15,821 nucleotides of DNA. It comes from an uncultured Ruminococcus sp. GTDB taxonomy: Bacteria > Bacillota > Clostridia > Oscillospirales > Ruminococcaceae. The stretch lies in the NCBI GenBank assembly GCA_937907215.1, contig CALESG010000141.1, positions 1-15,821 on the forward strand. Direction: 5' to 3'. The notes beneath the pieces were generated by a model that was given only the letters and a program-made list of their open reading frames with translations, did no database searches and had not been told where the DNA came from. The translations under genes and the position numbers were made by a program. Positions 1 through 6,802 of the stretch are shown piece by piece. Position 1 is the first letter of the stretch; every line of letters begins with the position of its first letter.

Positions 1-81
1 TTTTGTGTGATATGATGAAAAATATGCAAGCAGATGATGTGCAAAGCCGCTAGGCACGCTTTGTGCGGTGTTGCCTTTGAT

Positions 82-123
82 AAAAAGGTGCAGGAGTTAA
101 ATTTTCAAAACTCTGCACCTTTT
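82..123 (-). terminator. Intrinsic terminator at the end of the ilvB-ridA gene run (bidirectional)
   Basis: The arms AAAAGGTGCAGGAGTT (83-98) and AACTCTGCACCTTTT (109-123) pair over about 15 bp with one bulged base, around a short A/T loop. Read on the minus strand the stem ends in a run of Ts, as expected for an intrinsic terminator about 75 bp past the ridA stop. Read on the plus strand it is followed by TTTTATATTAT, so it may also end a convergent plus-strand gene to the left of the window. Confidence 0.75.
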
Positions 124-141
124 ATATTATAATACAATTTA

Positions 142-167
142 AGAACTTATGTTCATAAGGAAGTTCT
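142..167 (-). terminator. Second hairpin between ridA and the main terminator
   Basis: AGAACTT (142-148) pairs with AAGTTCT (161-167), and a nested alternative pairs CTTATG with CATAAG. It lies about 30 bp past the ridA stop. The downstream minus-strand sequence is A/T-rich but has no clean T-tract, so it could be a weak terminator or an mRNA 3'-end stabiliser. Its left part resembles the left arm of the repeat at 14217-14367 (see findings). Confidence 0.35.
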
Positions 168-197
168 AAGAGCCGCTATTGCTATTAAAATAAAATC

Positions 198-575
198 TTA
201 TTTTACAGCAATTGCCTCAACTTCAACAAGAACACCCTTTGGAAGGTCTGCAACTCCTACACAGCTTCTTGCCGGTTTACAATCGCCCAGTACTTCTGCA
301 TAAACATTGTTAAATGCAGCAAAATCTTTAGCAACGTCTTTTAAAAAACAAGTTGTCTTTACAACATTTTCCCAAGTGCAGCCAGCTGCTTCAAGAACAG
401 CTGTAAGATTCTTCATAACCTGCTTGCTTTGAGATTCAATATCATCAGCCTCAATATTGCCTGTAGCAGGGTTAATTGCAATCTGACCGGAAGTATATAT
501 AACATTTCCTGCTTTTATAGCTTGAGAATATGGTCCAATTGCATCTGGTGCATTTTTAGTGTAAATAGTTTCCAT
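198..575 (-). CDS. ridA: RidA family 2-iminobutanoate/2-iminopropanoate deaminase
   Basis: This 125-residue protein has the full length of the RidA/YjgF/UK114 family. RidA hydrolyses reactive enamines/imines, such as 2-aminoacrylate, released by PLP-dependent threonine and serine dehydratases. That protects PLP enzymes, including BCAA transaminases, from damage. Visible marks are the N-terminal GPYSQA (14-19), SGQI (29-32) and the C-terminal signature PARSCVGV with Arg103, followed by Glu120 in VEVEAIA. These match the substrate-binding Arg and catalytic-region Glu of the family, which forms cytosolic homotrimers. An AGGAGT ribosome site sits 9 nt before the ATG at 575. The gene lies 33 bp after ilvA, the source of its substrate, as last gene of the run. 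The family assignment is very secure; the in vivo substrate is inferred from position. Confidence 0.95.
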   Translation of the reverse strand: METIYTKNAPDAIGPYSQAIKAGNVIYTSGQIAINPATGNIEADDIESQSKQVMKNLTAVLEAAGCTWENVVKTTCFLKDVAKDFAAFNNVYAEVLGDCKPARSCVGVADLPKGVLVEVEAIAVK

Positions 576-608
576 GATAATTTTACTCCTTATAAGAAAT
601 ATATATTA

Positions 609-1811
609 TTATACAACTTGAACAATGTTAAATCCATAATCTGTAAGTGCTTTACGTATGGATTCAATATGGTCATAGTCACGTGTTTCCATAGTCATTC
701 TAAGGAAACAGCCGTTTACATCACTGCCTTCATTTGCTCTTTCATGATGAATAGATATTACATTTCCGCCTTGCTCTGCAATTATTCTTGAAACATTCAG
801 CAGCTGACCCGGTTTATCTATAAGTTCTATTGTCATAGTACAGGTTCTGCCTGACATAAGCAAACCACGCTTTATAACACGTGAAAGAATAGTAACATCA
901 ATATTGCCGCCTGATACAAGACACACTACTTTTTTGCCCTCTACAGGAACTTTTCCAAACATAACAGCAGCTACAGATGTTGCTCCCGCACCTTCTGCAA
1001 TAAGCTTTTGATTTTCAATAAGCGATAAAATAGCAGCCGATATTTCATCATCTGTAACAGTTACAATTTCATCAACATACTTTTTGCAGTATTCAAATGT
1101 ATTTGCACCAGGTTCTTTTACAGCAATTCCGTCTGCAATTGTTGAAACAGAAGGCAGACGTTCGATTTTATCATCAAAAAGTGATTTCTGCATACTTGGA
1201 GCACCGCTTGCTTGTACGCCATAAACTTTAACATTCGGATTAAGATTCTTTATTGCAAATGCAACACCTGAAATAAGTCCGCCGCCGCCTACTGGTACAA
1301 CAACAGCATCAACATCAGACAGCTGATCAAGTATCTCAAGTCCTATAGTTCCTTGACCCGCAATAACATTTTCATCATCAAATGGGTGTACGAATGTATA
1401 ATTATACTCCTTTTGAAGTTCCAATGCTTTATTATATGCATCATCATAGACACCTTCTACCATACAGACTTCTGCACCATAGCTTTTTGTAGCCTGTACT
1501 TTTGATATAGGCGCACCATCTGGAAGGCAGATAAGAGATTTTATACCAAGCTTTGAAGCAGCCAATGCAACGCCCTGTGCATGATTTCCGGCAGAACAAG
1601 CAATAACGCCACGTGCTTTTTCTTCATCTGAAAGCTGTGACATCATAAATGATGCACCACGAACTTTAAATGAACCTGTTACCTGTAAATTTTCTGTCTT
1701 AAGATATACATCACAATTTTTGCTGAGCTTTGGTGCATAGATAAGATCCGTTTTACGAATTACTTTTTTTAATACATGACTTGCCTTATAAATTTTATCA
1801 AGTGTAAGCAT
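609..1811 (-). CDS. ilvA: Threonine ammonia-lyase (threonine deaminase) with C-terminal ACT domain
   Basis: The enzyme converts L-threonine to 2-oxobutanoate and ammonia, the committed step to isoleucine. The product is 400 residues, starting MLTLDKIYKA. A PLP-dependent fold (about 1-320) carries the Schiff-base Lys49 in TGSFKVRGA, SAGNHAQG (73-80) and the phosphate-binding GGGGL (175-179), with SGGNID near its end. A single ACT domain follows (about 325-400, TIELIDKPGQL...). This is the medium-length one-ACT form rather than the roughly 510-residue two-ACT E. coli IlvA. I chose ATG 1811 because it matches the family N-terminus and lies 4 bp after the upstream ATPase stop; AAGGAG (1825-1830) precedes it. 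A longer in-frame start at 1937 would overlap the ATPase by 122 bp with unrelated residues. A catabolic TdcB-like role is possible, but the ilv/leu setting favours biosynthesis. The ACT domain suggests allosteric control by an amino acid. Confidence 0.95.
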   Translation of the reverse strand: MLTLDKIYKASHVLKKVIRKTDLIYAPKLSKNCDVYLKTENLQVTGSFKVRGASFMMSQLSDEEKARGVIACSAGNHAQGVALAASKLGIKSLICLPDGAPISKVQATKSYGAEVCMVEGVYDDAYNKALELQKEYNYTFVHPFDDENVIAGQGTIGLEILDQLSDVDAVVVPVGGGGLISGVAFAIKNLNPNVKVYGVQASGAPSMQKSLFDDKIERLPSVSTIADGIAVKEPGANTFEYCKKYVDEIVTVTDDEISAAILSLIENQKLIAEGAGATSVAAVMFGKVPVEGKKVVCLVSGGNIDVTILSRVIKRGLLMSGRTCTMTIELIDKPGQLLNVSRIIAEQGGNVISIHHERANEGSDVNGCFLRMTMETRDYDHIESIRKALTDYGFNIVQVV

Positions 1812-1815
1812 AAGT

Positions 1816-3021
1816 TTAGTCAGACTCCTTTTCTGTATTCTGCAAAATAAGCAGCTGGTCAATAAGCTGACGTGCAGCTCTTGCACTTCTACCACTCTTA
1901 GAAAGTGCAAACTGCTCTGCCTTTGCATCAAGTTCATTTTTATCTATTACAAGACCAGCTTGCTCTGCAAGAGAATGAACTATTTCAAGATAAAGCGGCT
2001 TTAACGGCTTAGAATAAGTAATTGTAATGCCAAAACGCTCTGAAAGAGATATTCTTTCTTGAACAGTGTCATTTTCATGTTTATCGCTGCCGTCACTAAA
2101 TGTTTCTTTTACAATATGTCTGCGATTGCTCGTAGCATATATAACAGTATTTTTCATTCTTGCTGAAATACTGCCTTCAAGAATCGCCTTTAATGTACCA
2201 AAATTAGGGTCATCTTCTGAAAAGGTAAGATCATCTATAAACAAAATAAATTTCAAAGGATTCTTACAAAGTCTATCCAATATCTGTGGAATAAAGCAAA
2301 GCTGATCCTTTGTAAGTTCAATAAGACGAAGTCCATCATCGGCATGTGTATTTGCAATAGCTTTTACAGTAGCTGATTTTCCAGTCCCTGCATCCCCTGA
2401 CAACAGAACATTCATCGCATAATTTCCATCAAGCAACGCAAGTACATTCTCTTCTGCTTCACGTCTTTCACGCTCATATCCGACCATATCTGACATCTTT
2501 ATAGGATCAGGATGTTCAACGGGAATTATTTCACCGCTTCTGCTTATTGTAAACATATGAAACTTTGCAAAGATTCCATAACCGCACTTTTCAATATCAG
2601 CAGTACGTTCTGCATAAGCTGTTTTCAAGTCGATCTTATAAACACTCCATACAGGAAGGGGTACAACACTTGCCATTTCAGCTTGAAGCTGAGCCGGCGT
2701 AAGCATTGCAATTTTTTCAAAAAGTTCAAGTTCAGTATCAAGACAGGCTTTCATAGCATCAGGAATTTCTTCACCAGAACCTGCACGAATAGCACAAACT
2801 TGTTCATGTTCCAGTACAAGAGTTTTAATATAATCCGTAAGGCTGTCTGTTTTCTCATAAAGAGCAGCAGCCATTGAACTATAAAATCTTATCTGTGCCG
2901 GAAGATTCATTTTGTCCGTATGGCAAAATTGCATAAGTGAACGTATGACTGGATCAGATTGTAATTTTCTAAAAATAACCAGAGCATCAAGTCCATAGCC
3001 TATAATTTCTCTTGGAGTCAT
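1816..3021 (-). CDS. DUF815-type AAA+ ATPase
   Basis: The protein has 401 residues from ATG 3021. An in-frame TTG at 3033 would add four residues; neither start has a strong ribosome site, so ATG is preferred. The N-terminal half (about 1-170) is helical with no motif I know. The C-terminal half is a P-loop ATPase, with Walker A GDAGTGKS (209-216, Lys215), Walker B LFIDDL (Asp263, Asp264), a sensor-1-like YATSNRRH and a helical lid. This matches the DUF815 branch of AAA+ ATPases, whose function is not established. No membrane segment or signal peptide is seen, so it is probably cytosolic. The gene starts about 90 bp after leuB, across a hairpin, and ends 4 bp before the ilvA start, so it is probably co-translated with ilvA. 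What it acts on cannot be read from the sequence. Confidence 0.85.
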   Translation of the reverse strand: MTPREIIGYGLDALVIFRKLQSDPVIRSLMQFCHTDKMNLPAQIRFYSSMAAALYEKTDSLTDYIKTLVLEHEQVCAIRAGSGEEIPDAMKACLDTELELFEKIAMLTPAQLQAEMASVVPLPVWSVYKIDLKTAYAERTADIEKCGYGIFAKFHMFTISRSGEIIPVEHPDPIKMSDMVGYERERREAEENVLALLDGNYAMNVLLSGDAGTGKSATVKAIANTHADDGLRLIELTKDQLCFIPQILDRLCKNPLKFILFIDDLTFSEDDPNFGTLKAILEGSISARMKNTVIYATSNRRHIVKETFSDGSDKHENDTVQERISLSERFGITITYSKPLKPLYLEIVHSLAEQAGLVIDKNELDAKAEQFALSKSGRSARAARQLIDQLLILQNTEKESD

Positions 3022-3064
3022 AATAGAAGTCAACTCTTTTCTTCTTTACAAGTAATTTTAACTC

Positions 3065-3094
3065 ATGCCACTCAAATATAATTCTGAGTGGCAT
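3065..3094 (-). terminator. Intra-operon hairpin between leuB and the DUF815 gene
   Basis: ATGCCACTCA (3065-3074) and TGAGTGGCAT (3085-3094) form a perfect 10-bp stem with a 10-nt loop, 19 bp after the leuB stop. On the minus strand the stem is followed by GAGTTAAAATTAC, a poor T-tract. A weak terminator, pause site or processing/stabilising hairpin is therefore more likely than a full stop. No convincing promoter is visible between it and the next gene. Confidence 0.6.
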
Positions 3095-3113
3095 AATTTA
3101 GAATGATTTTTTA

Positions 3114-4196
3114 TTATAAAAGTTCAAGAATTTTATCTGTGCACTCAGTTGTTGAAAGCGGTGTTACACCTTCACCGGCAAGGTCAGCTGTACGGTAACC
3201 TGCATCAAGATACTTGTCAACTGCATCTTCAATAGCCTTGGCTTCATCTGAAAGATCAAATGAATAGCGGAGCATCATGGCAGCAGAAAGAATTGTGGCA
3301 ATAGGATTAGCCTTGTTTTGACCGGCAATATCCGGTGCTGAACCGTGAATAGGTTCATAAAGACCATTCTTTGTACTGCCAAGTGATGCAGATGGCAGCA
3401 TACCGATAGAACCTGTTATTTGAGAAGCTTCATCAGAAAGAATATCGCCAAACATATTTGATGTAACAACAACGTCAAACTGTCTTGGATTCTTTACAAG
3501 CTGCATAGCTGCATTGTCAACCAGCATATCAGTACATGTAACATCAGGGTATTCAGCAGCAACCTTATGAACTATTTCACGCCACAGTCTTGAGCTTTCC
3601 AAAACGTTGGCTTTGTCAATTGAGATCACATTTTTATTTCTCTTTTGAGCTGTTTCAAATGCAACTCTTGCAATACGCTCAACTTCCATCTCACTGTAAC
3701 ATTCTGTATCATAAGCTTCTGCACCATATTTGCCGTCACGTCTGCCACGCTCACCGAAATAAATACCGCCTGTAAGCTCACGAACCATCATAATGTCAAA
3801 TCCCTTTGCAACTATATCTTCACGCAATGGACAGTCACCCTTTAGAGCTGGATAAAGTTTAGCCGGACGAAGATTTGTGAAAAGTCCCATAGCCTCACGA
3901 ATACCCAAAAGAGCCTTTTCCGGACGAAGATTAGGCGGCATATTATCCCACTTGGAATTACCTACAGCACCGCCTACAGCGCCGAGCAGAACGCTGTCGC
4001 TTGAAAGACATCCGTCAATAGTTTCTTGTGGCAGCGGAACACCCGTTTCATCAATGGCAGCACCGCCGATAAGATATTTTGTAAAATTAAAAGTATGACC
4101 AAACTTTTCGCCTACAGCTTCAAGAACTTTTACAGCACTGTCAACGATTTCCGGTCCAATACCATCTCCTCTGAGAAGACCGATATTATATGTCAT
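3114..4196 (-). CDS. leuB: 3-isopropylmalate dehydrogenase
   Basis: LeuB oxidises (2R,3S)-3-isopropylmalate with NAD+ and decarboxylates it to 4-methyl-2-oxopentanoate, the last leucine-specific step before transamination. The 360-residue length is standard. Marks include GDGIGPEI (10-17), substrate arginines in the expected places (Arg100, Arg110, Arg139 in VRELTGGIYFGERG), Tyr146 in the same motif, SIDKANVL, and SNMFGDILSDEASQ with the metal-binding aspartates. The C-terminal HGSAPDIAGQNKANP is the NAD-binding signature that separates LeuB from NADP-isocitrate dehydrogenase. An AGGAGG site sits 8 nt before ATG 4196. The gene begins 15 bp after the ADP-ribosylhydrolase-like gene, and its mRNA is followed by a 10-bp hairpin. 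Confidence 0.97.
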   Translation of the reverse strand: MTYNIGLLRGDGIGPEIVDSAVKVLEAVGEKFGHTFNFTKYLIGGAAIDETGVPLPQETIDGCLSSDSVLLGAVGGAVGNSKWDNMPPNLRPEKALLGIREAMGLFTNLRPAKLYPALKGDCPLREDIVAKGFDIMMVRELTGGIYFGERGRRDGKYGAEAYDTECYSEMEVERIARVAFETAQKRNKNVISIDKANVLESSRLWREIVHKVAAEYPDVTCTDMLVDNAAMQLVKNPRQFDVVVTSNMFGDILSDEASQITGSIGMLPSASLGSTKNGLYEPIHGSAPDIAGQNKANPIATILSAAMMLRYSFDLSDEAKAIEDAVDKYLDAGYRTADLAGEGVTPLSTTECTDKILELL

Positions 4197-4211
4197 GTGT
4201 AATTCCTCCTG

Positions 4212-5009
4212 TTATTTTATATATGAACCAAATTCTCTTTCAAATTCTATAAGAAGCGGCATAAGTCGTTCATCAATATAAGTAAGTGCCTTTTTATACA
4301 TTTGTTCCGGCACTCCATAATAGGCTTCGGCAATACTGCAAGTAATAGCAGCCAGAGTATCACTATCGCCTCCAGTTGAAACAGCGATACGTACAGCATC
4401 CTCAAATGAATTGGATTCCAAAAAAGCTTCTATAGCTTCTGGAACAGTACCCTGACACGTTTCATTAAAATCATAACTTGAACGTATATCATCAATAGTG
4501 AAATCAAGCGGATAGTAATTTTCTGTGATATGCTTTCTTATATCATCAATAGAAGAACCGGTTTTTGCAAGGTAAATTGCCGCAGTAACAGCTTCTGCAC
4601 CTTTCATTCCCTCAGGATGATTATGAGACACTCTTGTAACTGCATCGCTCATGGAAATTGCTTCCGCCAATGAATTTGCTGCATATGCACAAGCACTAAC
4701 ACGCATTGCAGCACCATTGCCAAAGCTATTATATGGTTTAGGATCATCTTTGTATATCCAGAAAAGGAAGTTGCCTCCAAAACCACACGAAGGATATGGT
4801 CTTCCATATTCCTGCATATAATGTACAGCAGCCTTTTCAAGATCTTCACCATTTGTTTTATATTCAAATACAGCTTTTGCCACTGCAAGTGACATTATGG
4901 AATCATCTGTTACAAAGCTCTTTTTATGAAATATTTCAAAGTCCTTTTTGCGGTAATTATTGAATTCAAATCTTGAGCCTGCAATATCGCCTATAATTGC
5001 TCCTATCAT
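4212..5009 (-). CDS. ADP-ribosylglycohydrolase (DraG/ARH) family protein
   Basis: This 265-residue protein has the all-helical ARH/DraG family pattern of acidic metal-binding motifs. They are GDIAGS (7-12, Asp8), TDDS (34-37, Asp35-Asp36), a central SHNHPEG loop, and near the C-terminus GGDSDT (213-218, Asp215 and Asp217). Together these would hold a binuclear Mg2+ centre. Family members remove ADP-ribose from Arg, Ser or other targets, or cleave related ADP-ribosyl compounds; the substrate cannot be told here. All expected metal ligands seem present, so the enzyme is probably active. The gene starts 12 bp after leuD, its ribosome site AAGGTGAT overlaps the leuD stop, and leuB follows after 15 bp, so it is embedded in the leucine genes. 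I see no partner ADP-ribosyltransferase or macrodomain gene in the window. Confidence 0.9.
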   Translation of the reverse strand: MIGAIIGDIAGSRFEFNNYRKKDFEIFHKKSFVTDDSIMSLAVAKAVFEYKTNGEDLEKAAVHYMQEYGRPYPSCGFGGNFLFWIYKDDPKPYNSFGNGAAMRVSACAYAANSLAEAISMSDAVTRVSHNHPEGMKGAEAVTAAIYLAKTGSSIDDIRKHITENYYPLDFTIDDIRSSYDFNETCQGTVPEAIEAFLESNSFEDAVRIAVSTGGDSDTLAAITCSIAEAYYGVPEQMYKKALTYIDERLMPLLIEFEREFGSYIK

Positions 5010-5021
5010 GTTTAAATCACC

Positions 5022-5516
5022 TTATTTTACTGCACCCTTGCGTATAGATTCAATAAGACCGCCATTTTCAATGATATTCTGAATAAACTCCGGGAAAGGT
5101 GCAGTCTTAAATGAATCGCCTGTTGTTTTATCAGTAAGAATGCCGTTGTCAAGATCTGCTTCTACAATATGACCTTCTTCAATAGCGTCAGCAGCTTCCG
5201 GACATTCAACAATAGCAAGACCAATGTTTATGGAGTTACGGTAAAATATACGTGCAAAGCTTTTAGCGATTACAAGAGATATGCCGCTTTCTTTGATTGC
5301 AATAGGTGCGTGTTCACGGGAAGAACCACAGCCGAAGTTTTCACCTGCAACCATGATATCGCCTTCTTTTACACGAGAAGTAAATGTAGTATCCAAATCT
5401 TCCATACAGTGTGATGCAAGTTCTTTTTTATCAATAGTATTAAGATATCTTGCAGGAATTATAACGTCTGTATCAACATTATCACCATACTTAATAACAG
5501 TACCTTCAAATTTCAT
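5022..5516 (-). CDS. leuD: 3-isopropylmalate dehydratase, small subunit
   Basis: LeuD is the swivelling-domain subunit that pairs with LeuC to isomerise 2-isopropylmalate to 3-isopropylmalate. At 164 residues it is the short form found with HacA-type large subunits, shorter than the roughly 200-residue E. coli LeuD. Visible motifs are DTDVIIPARYLNT (15-27) and the substrate-binding GCGSSREHAP (62-71), followed by AKSFARIFYRNSINIG. The loop at 24-27 is YLNT; this position varies between isopropylmalate and homoaconitate enzymes, so specificity is assigned mainly from the leu context. The start ATG 5516 lies one base past the leuC stop, and its ribosome site AAGGAGG is inside the last leuC codons, which implies translational coupling and matched subunit dosage. 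Confidence 0.95.
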   Translation of the reverse strand: MKFEGTVIKYGDNVDTDVIIPARYLNTIDKKELASHCMEDLDTTFTSRVKEGDIMVAGENFGCGSSREHAPIAIKESGISLVIAKSFARIFYRNSINIGLAIVECPEAADAIEEGHIVEADLDNGILTDKTTGDSFKTAPFPEFIQNIIENGGLIESIRKGAVK

Positions 5517-5517
5517 T

Positions 5518-6780
5518 TTACATTACCTCCTTTGGGTCAGTAATTCTGCCTTTAATAGCACTTGCAGCAGCAACAGCCGGACTTGCCAAATAAACTTCAG
5601 AAGTTGGATGACCCATTCTTCCAACAAAGTTGCGGTTAGTTGTTGAAACTGCACGCTCGCCGGCTGCCAAAATACCCATATGACCACCAAGACAAGGTCC
5701 ACAGGTAGGAGTTGAAACAATACAGCCTGCTTCAATGAAAATCTTTAAAAGACCATTTTCCATAGCTTTCAGGTAAATATCCTGTGTAGCCGGAATGATG
5801 ATAGCACGTACATTTTTAGCAACTTTCTTACCCTTCAGTATAGAAGCAGCTTCTTCAATATCACGATAGAAACCGTTTGTACATGAGCCGATAACTACCT
5901 GATCGATCTTAACATCGCCAACATTGTCGATAGTACGTGTATTGCCCGGCAGATGAGGAAATGCAACTGTAGATTTTATTTCAGACAGATCGATCACATA
6001 TGTTTCATCATAAACAGCGTCTTCATCAGCCTTGTATACAACAGGCTTTCTGTCACTGTGCTGTGCAATATATTCCAGAGTCTGATCATCTACTTCGAAT
6101 ATACCATTCTTAGCACCTGCTTCGATAGCCATATTAGTCATTGTAAGTCTGTCGCTTATTGAAAGGCTTGCAACACCTTCACCTGTAAATTCCATGGAAC
6201 GATACAATGCACCGTCAACACCGATCATTCCAATAATATGAAGAATAACATCCTTACCGGAAACATATGGATTAAGCTTGCCCTTAAGCTCAAATTTGAT
6301 TGCAGAAGGAACTTTAAACCATGCCTTTCCAATAGCCATCCCACAAGCCATATCAGTAGAACCAACACCTGTAGAGAATGCACCCAATGCACCATATGTG
6401 CAGGTATGAGAATCAGCACCAATTACAACATCACCTGAAACAACAAGTCCTTTTTCAGGAAGAAGAGCGTGTTCGATGCCCATTTGACCTACATCATAAA
6501 AATGGGTAATTTCCTTATCGCCACAAAAGTCACGGCACATTTTGCACTGAGTAGCTGCTTTAATATCCTTGTTAGGCGCAAAATGATCCATAACCATTGT
6601 TACCTTATCTTTATCATAAACTTTATCAATACCCAGTTTTTCAAATTCACGTATAGCAACAGGTGATGTTATGTCATTACCAAGAACTCTATCCAGATTT
6701 GCAAGGATCAGCTGACCCGCTTCAACCTTGTCAAGTCCTGCATGAGCTGCTAAGATTTTTTGTGTCATTGTCATGCCCAT
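5518..6780 (-). CDS. leuC: 3-isopropylmalate dehydratase, large subunit (HacA/LeuC type)
   Basis: This 420-residue aconitase-superfamily protein carries the catalytic [4Fe-4S] cluster. The cluster ligands are Cys300 in GSCTNG and Cys360 and Cys363 in TPTCGPCLGG. Other family marks are MDHFAPNKD, GADSHTCTYGALGAFSTGVGSTD and FVGRMGHPTSEVYLASP near the end. The length fits the 420-residue HacA/LeuC type common in archaea and Clostridia rather than the roughly 466-residue enteric LeuC. ATG 6780 is chosen because AAAGGA lies 11 nt upstream; two further in-frame ATGs follow within five codons, so the exact start is uncertain by a few residues. It begins 22 bp after ilvD and is coupled to leuD. Homoaconitase activity cannot be excluded from motifs alone, but the leucine genes on both sides make isopropylmalate isomerase the likely role. 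Confidence 0.95.
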   Translation of the reverse strand: MGMTMTQKILAAHAGLDKVEAGQLILANLDRVLGNDITSPVAIREFEKLGIDKVYDKDKVTMVMDHFAPNKDIKAATQCKMCRDFCGDKEITHFYDVGQMGIEHALLPEKGLVVSGDVVIGADSHTCTYGALGAFSTGVGSTDMACGMAIGKAWFKVPSAIKFELKGKLNPYVSGKDVILHIIGMIGVDGALYRSMEFTGEGVASLSISDRLTMTNMAIEAGAKNGIFEVDDQTLEYIAQHSDRKPVVYKADEDAVYDETYVIDLSEIKSTVAFPHLPGNTRTIDNVGDVKIDQVVIGSCTNGFYRDIEEAASILKGKKVAKNVRAIIIPATQDIYLKAMENGLLKIFIEAGCIVSTPTCGPCLGGHMGILAAGERAVSTTNRNFVGRMGHPTSEVYLASPAVAAASAIKGRITDPKEVM

Positions 6781-6802
6781 TTATATATCATTCCTTTCAA
6801 AT

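Noticed and set aside
1..53. Open frame from the left edge (…MMKNMQADDVQSR) ending at TAG 51-53, possibly the tail of a plus-strand gene
   Set aside because: Only about 16 codons are visible, with no recognisable motif. The bidirectional terminator at 82-123 makes a convergent gene plausible but does not prove it.
1812..1937. Upstream in-frame start of ilvA at 1937
   Set aside because: It would overlap the DUF815 gene by 122 bp, its extra residues do not resemble threonine deaminases, and ATG 1811 has a ribosome site and the correct N-terminus.
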